Origin: Sclerurus mexicanus
Taxonomy: Eukaryota > Chordata > Aves > Passeriformes > Furnariidae
Length of the DNA stretch: 64,000 nucleotides
Direction: 5' to 3'
Assembly (NCBI GenBank): GCA_013396755.1
Contig: VWZF01002969.1
Coordinates: forward strand, 633,125 to 697,124
Positions 54,301 through 63,899 of this stretch are shown one piece after another. The first letter of the stretch is position 1, and each line of letters begins with the position of its first letter. The notes below the pieces were generated by a model. The model did not search any database. It was not told where the DNA came from and saw nothing but the letters and a program-made list of their open reading frames with translations. The position numbers were made by a program, and so were the translations under genes.

Positions 54301-57300
54301 TTCAGCCCTTGGACTGTAGTAGCTGTTGAGACAACTATTTGGCCACGTGTCTGGGGGTGCAGCATTCCTGCTCCCTTCTGGCCCTGCTTTCCTTCCACAG
54401 TGGCCTCACAGGGTGCTCTGGAGCAGGAACCACAGGGCTCCTTTCCTGGTGCTCAAACAGCCTCTCATTTTAGCCACGGCTGAATTCATTTCTCCTGGAA
54501 TGTGTTTGGTCTGTGTGGCTGTGTCTTTGAGTTCACGGTGTTCTAAAGATCCACCAAAAGGTGTGATATAAGTTACATGATGGACAGCCTGATTGTTCTG
54601 TAATCTGCCTGGTCCAGCCTCACCATCCTGGTCTACTGCTGGACTGAGACTTGGAGCATGTGATGATACAGAACCACACTGTCTGCAGAAGAGAAGGCAT
54701 ATCTTAAAGATCTGGTGTAATTCTTCAGAGGAACAAAGAGGTGGATGTATTGGGTCCTGTGCACCATGTCAGCGTGTCACAGTGAGGCAGGGAGTGCTGC
54801 CGGGGATGGTCCTTAGAGCAGCCTCACTGAACTGCAGAATGTCTTTTTGGAGCTCAGTTCTGTGTTTGGGAAGGGGAAGAAGCTGCTTGTCAAGGTCTTC
54901 CTCTTTGTATTCTCTGCTAGATTTTATGGTGTCCATGTTCATTTTTGCTTTCAGACTGTTCTAGTTAAAGTAACTCAAAAACACCCTTAAAGTTTGTGTC
55001 TCTGTAGCCAATGTGGAGAATAAACAACTAGAAGTTTAATTTTAGCTTACACAAAATCTCTTTGCACCTCATACTGGTAAACATAATGGTTACTGGCACA
55101 GTTTATTCCGTGCCTCAGAACCTTTGTATCACAGAGGGAATATACCTTCAGGTACACGGCTGTGAAACACACGAGTTTGGTCTTGCTTTTGGATGATGGA
55201 TAATTTGATCACTTCTTTGGAAACAGAAATACTTTGTGTTTGATGTAACAACCAGACCAAGCAGCTGATGGGGTTGATTACTTTCAATAACAAGAATTGC
55301 TGTGTGTCAGGGTACACCCCTCCCCTGATCACACAGCTGTGCTTGGCTTTGCATTGCACTGATTATTGCTGTGACTATTATTTCCTTGTATGCATAGTAG
55401 GGGAACAGAATATTAATAGAAAAGATCCACTTGAAAGTCCTAAAAGAACAGTTTATCTATTCTGAAGTGGAATTTATTGGCAGGACTGAAGCTATTGAAC
55501 CAGTGAAGACATAGCTGACTTAATTTAGTCATACTATTAAAGGAAGTTGTAACTAAGTGTGAAAATCAAGATACGTTCTAAGATTTTCAGAACATGCTAC
55601 AAGCTTTGTTTCTGTGAGTTGAAAACTGAAATGATATAGCTTTAGATGACATGGATAGTTTCACACGCCCTTTGAAAGAGAAAAAAGGGAAACACCTGAT
55701 TTTGAGAAGGATGGATGATGACAGCACTGCTGTATTCTGTAACTGTTCACCTGAAAACACCACATGGTGGTTACATTTTAGCTCTTGCAAGTCATAACTG
55801 ATCATTGTGTCAATGAGATGTGATAACTGCAGGGCATGGAGACTAAATTAAAGTTCACTTGCTGTTACAACTTCCCATTTTTTCGTTTTGTTTATGCATT
55901 TGCTTTGCTTCATTTTTTCCATAGTTCTGTGCATTTTAGTTCAAATATTTCATAATACCTAGTAAATTCTGGGGAGGGTGATAGTACTACTGTTGTTTTC
56001 ATTATTGTGCCTTGAGTATTTTATCTTTCTCGTTTAGCAGGGTGGGAATATTTCTATTAGTGACTGTCTTTTTTTTATTTTTCTTCATAGATTGAAATGC
56101 TAAGGAAGAAAGTAAAAGAAAAGGAATTATTTATAGTACAGCTTTTAGAAAAAATCTCTTTCTTAGAATGTGAGGTAAGACATTATGTTTGAAGTTTATA
56201 TTATTGTGGTTATTTTATGAAACCAGATAAAATTTGAATCAATGCCATCCAGTGTTATCTGTGTGCATATTTACATTTTATTTCTATGTATTTGCTGTTC
56301 TTCAAATGGAAATTAAACTTATTACACTAGTCACGTGAGGAATGTATGTAATAAAGTCTCAATATTCATGCTAAGTTTCCTAACTTACAATTTTATAAGG
56401 GTATTATAATGACTTAAACCAGAAGCTTCTGAATAAAACTGTTGGTTTAATTTATATTTTCTTCCAGGATTAAGGATTCCTTTATTTTCTCAATAAATAC
56501 TTTAACATTATTTCTTGTGGGGCAAAAGGAAAGTGCAATTTTATTTCCTTGTTTAATAAACATAATTGAAATAAAATAAACCTGTGATGAAAATCACTGT
56601 TTTCCAGAATAAAGAGTTACAAGATAAACTGGACTACTTAATGGAAAACCAACCGAAGACCAATATAGAAACCAGAGATACTGGTGTAGAATGTGATCTT
56701 CCATACAGGTATTTGTTTTTCTGGCTTGTTTGTAGGAAAATTCCCTCTAATGTCTCTTACTGGTGCTGTATCAGTAAAGCATTTTGCTAATAGGCTGCTG
56801 GAGTGGATTGTGGAATTTAAGGAGCACTCCTCAGTGTAGTGTACTCCAGTGACTTAGGCTTTAGGATTTATTACTTCTTTTCAAAGATGCAAACATAGTG
56901 CAGGCCCTTGGGGAGCAGTTCTTCACAGTCATGTGATTTAAGCAGGAGTAAGGCTGGAGGTCAGAGCCCTGGCTCTGTGGGATGTGGAGACCTGGCAATA
57001 GGGATGGCAGTGCAGCAGGAGCCTGGGCAGCGCTGCCTTCGTGCACGTGTGTGTGCCCGGAGGTGTGACGGGGCACTGGAAAGGGCAGGAGCACCCACAG
57101 GAACAGCGTGGGGCTGCAGCAGTTCCTGGGGATCTCCCAGCCCCAGGGGGAGATGCCAAGTAAACCGTGCAGGAACGTTCCCCCTTCTGCACCAGAATGG
57201 GTCTGTGGTGGCCTCTGGCTCTGCAGCCTGGCTTTGTAAAATCAGGAGTTGTGCCTGCCCTTCTCCTCCCCTTCCCGTGCCCTGGCACTGCTCAGGGTTC

Positions 57301-58176
57301 ACTGAGCCCTGGGAACGCGGCTGGGGACCCGCACGTGAGTCCTCCCCCAAGGTCACCGCAGGCAAGGGCAGAACAGAAACCAAAACAGCAAGATAAGGAG
57401 GACCACTGCACAGTAGTTTTACTACCAACAAATAGACTTGGTCATCTTAACTGCAAATTTAATCATTTAGTTTGAGGAGTATAAATAAGCACATAAAATC
57501 AGCAAGCAAACTAAAATTTCCTTAATAATTTAAAAATACACTCATTTCAGAGTTTGGCCTAGAGCATATTTCAATGGCATGTATTTTGAAACTTTAAAAC
57601 AGTCAGGGAGTCAGCAGAACCCTATCTTTGTTGTCTTCTCTGGGCCCTCTCTATATGTAAGCACAGCCTCTACTTATCTGACATTTTTGTCTATTTTTGA
57701 GGTTTACGTGAAAGTGAACTTCTGTGCAGTTTAAATTTCAAGGAATTACTGTTCTGTTCACAAGTAATTGTGTTCTTAAATGTAATATTGCTGTCTTTGT
57801 TGCAGGATCCTTAGTCCTAGTAACTTTATTGCTGGACATTCCACTATGAGCTGCAGCAAATCCTGCATGTAAACCTGCCAGTATCTGCCACAGTTTTTAC
57901 TAAATATTCTTTGTGGCATTATAGAAAAGGATTGTGGAACATATCAAATACAGTGATTAATTTTAACCTTTCAGTATCAAAACAGGGCACGAGTTCATTG
58001 CTGTGGCATTTTGAGCCCAGCTGTCTGATACTCTGACGTTAACTCTCTAAGGTTTTTCTTCTCTCTTGAGCAGCCCAAGTCCTGAGAACAGACCTCCTGA
58101 GAGCCCGAGGCCGATGAGGACGTACACGCCATTCAAGAGGGTGTTGGAATTCAGTACAAAGAACAGCACATCTTGA
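24238..58176 (+). CDS. MYZAP: MYZAP, myocardial zonula adherens protein (12 placed coding exons)
   Basis: Joining 24238-24327, 32465-32623, 34741-34833, 37160-37273, 38108-38260, 40637-40762, 41582-41710, 43459-43544, 45984-46089, 56091-56174, 56608-56708 and 58074-58176 gives 447 codons and a stop with no frame break. Residues 1-83 form a head with NVCRLRLTVPP and MVVYGW motifs. About residues 84-385 are a long heptad-rich coiled coil (for example EKDQRIGELDRLIERME and HLDDMVHCQQKKVK). A basic tail contains TYTPFKRVLEF. All of these align with mammalian MYZAP as I know it (466 aa in human). The shortfall is mainly the missing N-terminal exon of about 25 residues. Known role of the family: a junctional plaque protein of cardiac intercalated discs that binds desmoplakin, ZO-1 and MRIP and promotes Rho-dependent SRF signalling. 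All introns are GT-AG. In mammals the gene is also spliced into POLR2M as GCOM1. Confidence 0.96.
24328..32464 (+). other. MYZAP: MYZAP intron 2
   Basis: An 8.1-kb intron with no supported gene inside. A polypurine tract lies at about 29905-30000, which explains the long proline- and leucine-rich minus-strand frame there. The 3' end (32403-32459) is extremely T-rich. Confidence 0.85.
32465..32623 (+). CDS. MYZAP: MYZAP exon 3
   Basis: Fifty-three codons in phase 0, residues 31-83. They contain GMVYGVVHRTD and EMVVYGWSADQLKEEMNYIK, the best-conserved part of the head. The donor is GAA followed by gtgagt. The acceptor reads TTTGAAG followed by GAG, an AAGGAG tandem that could drop the first Glu. 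Confidence 0.96.
32624..34740 (+). other. MYZAP: MYZAP intron 3
   Basis: A 2.1-kb intron. Nothing else is supported inside it; the middle (33450-34100) is more GC-rich but holds no recognisable gene. Confidence 0.88.
34741..34833 (+). CDS. MYZAP: MYZAP exon 4
   Basis: Thirty-one codons in phase 0, residues 84-114: VRATLEKVRKKMYGEYDEM and on to QLTNELK. This is the start of the coiled coil. The acceptor is CACCAG and the donor is AAA followed by gtaagt. The exon begins GTGAGA, so the acceptor abuts a donor-like motif. Confidence 0.96.
34834..37159 (+). other. MYZAP: MYZAP intron 4
   Basis: A 2.3-kb intron with A12-CC-A13 at 35627-35653, a TTTG-rich stretch near 36283 and a T/G-rich 3' end. 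No gene is supported. Confidence 0.88.
35627..35653. repeat. Poly-A tract interrupted by CC
   Basis: Twelve A, two C, then thirteen A. No retroposed gene body is recognisable upstream of it. Confidence 0.8.
37160..37273 (+). CDS. MYZAP: MYZAP exon 5
   Basis: Thirty-eight codons in phase 0, residues 115-152, with AALDSFSEMNSSLTSASIDL aligning to the mammalian SALDRFNAMNSALASDSIGL. The acceptor is CTGCTCAG and the donor is CAG followed by gtacat. Confidence 0.95.
37274..38107 (+). other. MYZAP: MYZAP intron 5
   Basis: An 834-bp intron, AT-rich, with nothing else visible. It ends in CTCTTTCTTCTAG. Confidence 0.88.
38108..38260 (+). CDS. MYZAP: MYZAP exon 6
   Basis: Fifty-one codons in phase 0, residues 153-203: KTLVDVTLENTDIREQIRNL, then MEKLREKQKQLETAQIENQ. 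This is strongly heptad-like coiled coil and nearly identical in length to the mammalian exon. The donor is AAG followed by gtgtgg, weaker than the others. Confidence 0.96.
38261..40636 (+). other. MYZAP: MYZAP intron 6
   Basis: A 2.4-kb intron. A short TTCATAGAATC near 39842 recalls CR1 3' ends but is too short to call. No gene is supported. Confidence 0.88.
40637..40762 (+). CDS. MYZAP: MYZAP exon 7
   Basis: Forty-two codons in phase 0, residues 204-245: VESSQEANAEVMREMTRKLY, then SQYEEKMREEEQKHKAEKEV. Same length as the mammalian segment. The acceptor is CCTCACAG and the donor is CTA followed by gtatgt. Confidence 0.97.
40763..41581 (+). other. MYZAP: MYZAP intron 7
   Basis: An 819-bp intron with no other feature. 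Its 3' end (CTTGTTTGAAG) has a purine just before the AG and only a short pyrimidine tract. Confidence 0.88.
41582..41710 (+). CDS. MYZAP: MYZAP exon 8
   Basis: Forty-three codons in phase 0, residues 246-288: EETNRLLKAIEEANKKMQIT, then EKDQRIGELDRLIERMEE. Same length as in mammals. The donor is GAG followed by gtatga. The acceptor is an AAGGAG tandem. Confidence 0.97.
41711..43458 (+). other. MYZAP: MYZAP intron 8
   Basis: A 1.7-kb intron holding a CR1 LINE fragment at about 42055-42465, annotated separately. The rest is AT-rich and featureless. Confidence 0.88.
42055..42465 (+). mobile_element. CR1 LINE internal (ORF2) fragment
   Basis: The stretch follows the internal coding region of chicken-repeat-1 LINEs in sense orientation. 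It has CACAAGCCCTGGTCCTCATG at about 42249, GGAACTTCAACCACC, then GTTGGAGGGACAGCACAGCA, GAGGAGCCATCGAGGAGAGG, and GCAGTGGCCATGAAATGGTC near 42431. These are landmark strings between the endonuclease and reverse-transcriptase parts. It is 5' and 3' truncated and internally deleted between the CACCAGCATGGAGGGG and CTTGGCTGCAGTGG landmarks. It cannot encode an intact protein. Confidence 0.8.
43459..43544 (+). CDS. MYZAP: MYZAP exon 9
   Basis: Eighty-six bases, phase 0 in and phase 2 out. It encodes ERHQLQKQLELNEIQISGAK, then SENNSDSE, with the last Arg codon split. The ERHQLQ and SDSER ends match mammals. The middle is divergent and two codons longer, consistent with a flexible break in the coiled coil. 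The acceptor is TTGTTTAG and the donor is AAAG followed by gtgaga. Confidence 0.93.
43545..45983 (+). other. MYZAP: MYZAP intron 9
   Basis: A 2.4-kb phase-2 intron. Nothing else is supported; the 120-132-codon frames at 43798-44246 lie on both strands and have no recognisable product. Confidence 0.87.
45984..46089 (+). CDS. MYZAP: MYZAP exon 10
   Basis: One base completes the split Arg, then 35 codons follow: SQHLEEVAASLRERIKHLDD, then MVHCQQKKVKHMVEE, residues 318-352. The stretch RHLDDMVHCQQKKVK is essentially invariant against mammals. The acceptor is TTGCCAG and the donor is GAG followed by gtgaga. Confidence 0.97.
50094..50168. repeat. Two-copy 39-bp tandem duplication
   Basis: Unit GAGGAGCAATTTGCA(A/G)GGAGAC plus a following AGGTCA(G/A)AGATG part occurs twice in tandem, at offset 39. 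The second copy has a 4-bp deletion and a few substitutions. Confidence 0.7.
53068..53092. repeat. Perfect 10-bp inverted repeat with 5-nt loop
   Basis: CCCTGTGGCT, GCCTG, AGCCACAGGG. It lies in a locally GC-rich patch of intron 10. Confidence 0.8.
56091..56174 (+). CDS. MYZAP: MYZAP exon 11
   Basis: Twenty-eight codons in phase 0, residues 353-380: IEMLRKKVKEKELFIVQLLE, then KISFLECE. The LLEKISFLE core matches mammals and the exon length is the same. The acceptor is TTCTTCATAG and the donor is GAG followed by gtaaga. Confidence 0.96.
56175..56607 (+). other. MYZAP: MYZAP intron 11
   Basis: A 433-bp AT-rich intron with no other feature. Confidence 0.88.
56608..56708 (+). CDS. MYZAP: MYZAP exon 12
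   Basis: One hundred and one bases, phase 0 in and phase 2 out: NKELQDKLDYLMENQPKTNI, then ETRDTGVECDLPY. It aligns with the mammalian NNELQSRLDYLTETQAKTEV. This is the end of the coiled coil. The acceptor is TTTTCCAG and the donor is ACAG followed by gtattt. Confidence 0.95.
56709..58073 (+). other. MYZAP: MYZAP intron 12, with GC-rich block
   Basis: A 1.4-kb phase-2 intron. Bases 56900-57370 are clearly GC-richer and carry scattered CpGs (for example CGTGCACGTGTGTG near 57040), giving long open frames on both strands without recognisable products. It could be an intragenic regulatory element or simple compositional variation. Confidence 0.82.
58074..58176 (+). CDS. MYZAP: MYZAP exon 13 (terminal, with stop)
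   Basis: One base completes a split Ser codon, then 33 codons follow and TGA at 58174-58176: PSPENRPPESPRPMR, then TYTPFKRVLEFSTKNSTS. The TYTPFKRVLEF block corresponds to NYTPYTRVLEL at the mammalian C-terminus. The rest is proline-rich and diverged. The acceptor reads TTGAGCAG, a GAGCAG tandem that could add one Ser. Confidence 0.94.
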
Positions 58177-60600
58177 GCAGTCGGGCCATTGTGCTTTCTA
58201 CATACGAGCAGATATCTTGCGCCTTTGCAGCTTGATTAGATAAATTTTTACCAATTCATAGAGAAGAACAGCAGCATGGAGTCTTGCTAAATTTATCCTG
58301 GAAGGAGCTTTTTAGTAACTTTATATCTGAAGTTACTTCTGGCGTTGGCTGTGAGTGGGATACGGAAGAAGGGGGATGAGTGAAGCAGCAAACATTGCCC
58401 CTTCAGAAGCTGTGCAAGTGCAGTGTGTCATTTCCCACGCCTGCAAGGCAGGAGTTGTACAGCTGTACAGTTTTTGTTTTCCTCAGCTGTGCTGTAGTTC
58501 TGTTTGTGCAATGAAGCTCTAATATATTCTGCTGTCAGTACTAGCTGAAGCCGTGCTGGCAGAGGCGTCAGTGTGGGAGCTCCCCAGTGTCCGTGTACAG
58601 ACTGGGGGCAGAGCACACCTCCCAGAGACCTGGGAGCAGCTCACCTGTACCCAGCACTCTCCTGCAGCAAGCGGGAGATGCAGCTGGGCTGTTCCAAACG
58701 ACTCCCTCAACAGTGCAGGTGAGCGGTGTCTTTGTTGCTCAAAATAGTACCTGAGAGAGCAGATTCTAATGGAATTTACTTTGTTAGACTGAGGCACCAG
58801 TTTGCACTTCCTCAGTCATAGGACAGAGTGGTCATTGGTGATACATTCAATAGTAATTCTGTAGAAAACTCCCTGACACTTTATTTATTTACTTTTCCAT
58901 TAAAGGAAGCAGTTTTCATCAAACAGAATTTTGCTGCAAGTCCTACAGCAATAGCAATCCTGAATCAGGATTTGGGTTTTTGAGTATTTTTTCTTTGAAA
59001 GCATTTAAATCTTATCCTTGGCTTTGAAGTAGCAGCAGGAATGACTGTATCTAATACTGAAGTAATTTAAATATATATAGGGGAGTTCTTTTACATCTTG
59101 TTTTGATCTCCCAGTCTTAGTGAACTTGAATTATGAATATTTTATTGTAGCTCTCTTAACATGAATGAAGGATTTTTTTTTTAATTATAGTAACTACAGA
59201 AAACAAACAACTTATGTTTTGTGTGATCAACATTGTTCTTGCATTGTCAGTACCAGGAGGTACTCGCCTTCCCACAGGGCTTCACAAAGGGACTGCTTTT
59301 ATCTCCAGTCTAATGCACATTCTTAAAGTCTGTCCTGTCTATTGAAATCAACTACACTTATTAAAGTTGTATTTGAAATAATAATATTGACCTCATATTG
59401 AACCCACAAGATGATGAGTAATGACTCTGCTCCGATTTCAGGGTGCCTGTGGAATCGTATCTCCATCTAGTGGCTGATAACAGCAAATAGAATATATGGA
59501 CAGTGTCTGTTTTGAAAAGAAAGACACTAAAACCAAATCCCAGCTGGTATGTTAAAGTCCCCTAGGGAAGAAACTTTAGGTTGTTACATAATGTCTTTTA
59601 GTATTTATGTGCCCAAATAGTCCCTCTGTGTTTCAGGAATTTAATTCTGAACCAGCATTTGTGAAAGTTACCTTCAAATTTAAGATGAATGGATGAAGGT
59701 GGTATTTTTAGATAATGTTGTTGTAAAAGATAATAACTAACAAGTTTAAATAAGTGAAAATCCTTTATCCTTCTGGTTTGGGCCAGAACTCAAAAAACAG
59801 AACCTAATGACTGTGAGGTGCTCAGTGAATGGTAGGAGAGGGCAGGACGTATCAAAATGCTGTTTTGACACAGATTTCAAAAGGAAGTTAATTCTATTTT
59901 GATAGAGGATCTCTTCTGAAAATACTGCAAGCTGTTTTAACTCTTAGACTTGCAAAATTATGAAAATCTGCTCGAGACTTTACCAAGACTGCAGCAAGGC
60001 CTTAAGTTTTTACTGTACAAGTTTTCTGTGTAAATTCTGTCTTGACTGTTTGATGAAATATGGTATTTTTTTCTAAAGCAAATAAGACTGAAGTATTTTA
60101 AGAGCAGTGATCTGGATGACCATCATTTGATTGGACTACTGGTCTAAATTTGATAACTGTGAAGAACAGGAGAGGAACTGCATTTATATGATTGTGTTAC
60201 ATGAAAATGTAGAGCTTTCTAGTCAAATCAGCAGCAATGTAAATTAGCATAGGTAATAACAAATCTGACTGAAAAGACTGTAACATTTCTGTATAAATTT
60301 TGTCAATTTGAGATTGAGTTAGTACTATAGGAACTACTAAAATTTCTGTAATCAGCAATAAAAGCCATATAGAAAGGTCCCAGAAAGTGCATTAAATGTA
60401 AGTCAATTGTATGACTACATTTGTACCATGACAAGTATTCTTTTGTGATTTATTCCAGATACTCTGGAAAGTATTTTGGGATACTGTTTTCATATATGCT
60501 GTATAAATAATGCATTACGTTGTACGCTTTTAATACATCCTGTATGTAGGACATGAAAAGGATAAATTGCAATAAATGCTGTATTTAAACTTGCTGTTCT
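58177..60600 (+). other. MYZAP: MYZAP 3' UTR
   Basis: From the stop codon to the presumed cleavage site is about 2.4 kb of AT-rich, stop-laden sequence. AATAAA occurs at 60357-60362 and, as the likely main signal, at 60571-60576, followed by a GT/T-rich stretch (CTGTTCTGTTGTGTC) typical of a downstream element. The exact end is inferred. Confidence 0.75.
60571..60576 (+). terminator. MYZAP: Poly(A) signal AATAAA of MYZAP
   Basis: Canonical hexamer with a T/G-rich downstream element about 20-35 bases later; a second AATAAA lies about 210 bases upstream. Confidence 0.7.
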
Positions 60601-63600
60601 GTTGTGTCAGCAGTAATTTAGAAGTAAACCTACCTCAGACTGCTGCAAACTGTTCCTCTGCATACCCTTGTTTGCTCAGAACACGTGTGGATGCGAAGCG
60701 GCTCCTCGATGTTCCTGTCGGTGTTTCCTTTGGCAGACAGGCTCTTGAGAACAGGAAGGCACTCCCTTGCTAAGGACTCCTCCTCAAAGCCAAGGAACAA
60801 AAGTAGATGAACTCTTTCATGAAATAAAGAACTATTGACTTGCACAGCATAAACAAGAACTGGGCAGCACAGCCTTTGCAAAAAAACCCCCCAGATAACA
60901 TCTGAGTACATCTGGCATGATGCTCTCCAGGCTTCAGCAGGATGGGGTTGGGATGGCTGTGGCCCATCGTTATTTACAGTTTATATCCACTCACTGATGA
61001 TAGAGATTTATTTTTAAGACTGCCACAATAAAGCAATCTACATGTCAACTAAATAAGAAGAGGTCATGCAAACACGACAGTCACAGCGCTGCAGGTTTGC
61101 AGTGCTCAGATGATGACTGTGAAGTTCTTTACTCAAAGTGTTTCCCTAGATATGTGTATTCAGTAGAGATTGCCGAGAGGACCTCATAAAATCTTGTGGA
61201 GATCAGCAGTGCTCGGTGCTGAACCTACAGCATGGGGCTGTAGGAGTTGGACACTTTTCAGAGAGCTTTAAATACTTGTTTTGACATCTGAAGACTTTTA
61301 GATTGTGGACAGATGAGAAGTAAGTTCTCTCTGCGTTAAGTCTGCAATTCTGTACGGGAAGTCCCTGCTCCACAGAGTGGAGATGTACATGCTGAGAGTT
61401 TCATTCCACTTACATTTTATTTCATTCCTATTCACCTAGGGCTATTTGCCTGTGTAAAAGAAGAAATGTGCTTAAGAGACCCGAGTTAAGGCCCTTCTAG
61501 CCCCACCTCAAGCACTACAGCATGGAAAGAACACAAATCCAGAAGGTGATAGCAGCCATCGACTGCTCCAGGTATGTGAACATTCTCAAAAGAGAATGAT
61601 GATTTAAAGAGAAAATAGGTAGAGGTGAAGATTTGTGGGGTTACAATATTCTGGAAAGGCATGTGGTGTGTAGGCACTACAATGATCTGGTGGTTGCTTT
61701 CCATATGTAAACCAGTTGATAGGTGTAAGTAGATACAGATTTGCTTTTAAAGTGTTTGGGGATTTTCTAGAAAAATAAGGAAGGAGGGGATTTTTTTAAG
61801 GAAAATAAAACAAAATATTACCAAAATGCATCATGCTGATAAAAAGGTGGGGGTTTTCCCCTAAATGAAATAAAAGTGGTTCAATTAATTTCCAAATACT
61901 CATACCATTTTCCCCTCTTATTTTGGAGGTGGTTTATTTTGTATATGTGGCTTGTTCCCTTTCCTCCTGCATCTTAATATTTCCCCCTAGGAGCAGAGAA
62001 AATGTGAAAGTAGTTTTTTCCCCCTCAAAACATACATTCTAAAGTCTCTTTTTGCTCCTTTTTGTATTGAAAAGAAGTAACATTCTATAAAGTTGAAGAA
62101 GGGAGAAAACAACTTTTCTTGCAGAAATAATACTGGATTGCCTCCTAATTCCAGCCATGCTGTTGTGGAATAAATTATATTTAACTCTACATATCTAGTG
62201 ACAGAAAGCAACTCACCAAAACCTGTAACAGCTTGAGAGAATGTCTTAATGGGCTTTCCTATCTTTCCTACTTATATAAGAAATAATAAACCCCCAGTTT
62301 TGTTACATACTTAGCTCACCTGAATGCTGATCAAATATTTAAGAGATACAAAATAAACCCTCTAATCAAACATGCCATTTTTCTCAGTCCCACAGGTGCT
62401 CCACACCTCTGCTTCTTGACTGCTAAAGCATAAATCTACTTTTCCTTCTTCAAATTTGAACCTAAATTGATACTATCTCAATTGCTTTGTATCTAAATGC
62501 TGCCCACCCCTTCATAAGTGAGAATATATTTGTTCCAGCACCTTGCAAATTTCAGCTATTTGTTCATCATTTTGGAACTGTAAACAGACTATGATATTTC
62601 ACAATTCAAACTCCCTAACTGTAAAGATGAGCAATATTCCTTCCCAATGATCTTGAGACAATCCACACTTGGTGAATGCTATTCTAAGTGAGGTACAGAA
62701 TGACCAGTCATGATTCCCAGCACTTTATTAATTTTTTGCTCTATTTTTTCTGTGTTCATGCAGTTTAGCATGAAACCCTCGGCAAATACCAGCATTACTT
62801 TTCTGTACATGTCATAAAGCAGCTGAACATCTTGAGAGTGCAGAGCAGTGGTCTAATGAGATTGTTCCTTCTAGACTCTCACTTCCCTGTGGGCAGAAGC
62901 TGTTTCCATGCCCAGCTTTCTCGCTTTCTCCTATCTGCAGAGGAGAAAGCCTAAAGAGCAGGATCAAGTGTTCTTTCTGCAAGAAATGCTACATAGAGGG
63001 CATAACTTAACCCTGCTTAACAGAGGCAGCAATTCAAAGAACCCATGTCCTTCAACAGCCAGGGATCTCCTGGTGAGAAGAACTCAGTGATTTCCTCTTC
63101 CCTGAACTTTTAGGCAGAACTCCCCAAGAGATTTTCCACAGGAGGCGATGCAGGCTGTGCATAACAGACAGTGAAACAGCCTCTTCAGCTAGTCTTTTCT
63201 CACCCTAGCCATGGTGTTTTTTCATGGGTAGCTGCCTACTTGATTAATCTCATTTCCCCCGGCCCTCAGCCCTTCCCTGGGCTGTCCAGCTGCACAAACA
63301 AAGGGCAGGCAGACATTTCGGAGTGCTTCCTCCTGCAGTCCCTGTGGGCTGGGCCTGCCCTCGTCCCGCTCAGAGAACAGCCACTCCAAGAGCCTGTAGG
63401 AAATGTGCTGCTCCGATCAAGAAACCTCCACTGGGATGGACGTGGAAGAGCTGACAGCTGCCACCTGGGAGCCACCATTCACCATGATTCACTGCTGTGG
63501 ATGGAGTGGCTTCCCAAGGGTGCTGTGCCAGCCTGGAAGGTCTGGAGTCAGGGTTACATTGCAGTCTGCTGCAATGCTGCAACTTCCATGCTCAGCCTCT

Positions 63601-63899
63601 GCGTCATACATGAACAAGTTAACAAATTAATGCCACATAAACATTTCTAACAGACATCTTGAAAGGTAAACCTTGAGTCCTACACAGGAATTGTCCCTCT
63701 GCTAAAGGGCTCTCATCCGTGGAAACACCGAGCCAAGAACAGGGGAGACATTTCAGCCCTGGCAGCAGTAAAAAGGTGTCAAAAAAACCCTGAAGACAGA
63801 AAGACACCAGATCGGTGTCTGGGGAAGGGGAGGAATCAGAACCGTCAGAATTGCTGCCCCCCCAAAAAAAAAAAAAAGGCTAAAAGATACCAAACCGGT
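60601..63899. other. Intergenic DNA downstream of MYZAP
   Basis: No supported gene. It holds short frames only, plus a 159-codon + strand frame at 63171-63650 in GC-richer DNA with no recognisable product. A C7-A14 homopolymer pair lies at 63857-63877. Confidence 0.6.

Larger units (their letters stand above)
46090..56090 (+). other. MYZAP: MYZAP intron 10
   Basis: At about 10.0 kb this is the largest intron. It contains a short TA run near 46973-46985, a degenerate 39-bp tandem duplication at 50094-50168 and a perfect 10-bp inverted repeat at 53068-53092. Frames on either strand (for example 51165-51515 on -) have no recognisable product. No nested gene is supported. Confidence 0.85.

Noticed and set aside
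56908..57396. 162-codon plus-strand frame in intron 12
   Set aside because: It lies in a GC-rich block, has long competing frames on the other strand and ends without a plausible splice or product signature.
63171..63650. 159-codon plus-strand frame near the window end
   Set aside because: It has no recognisable motif and sits in moderately GC-rich DNA with overlapping frames on both strands. It does not match what I know of POLR2M.
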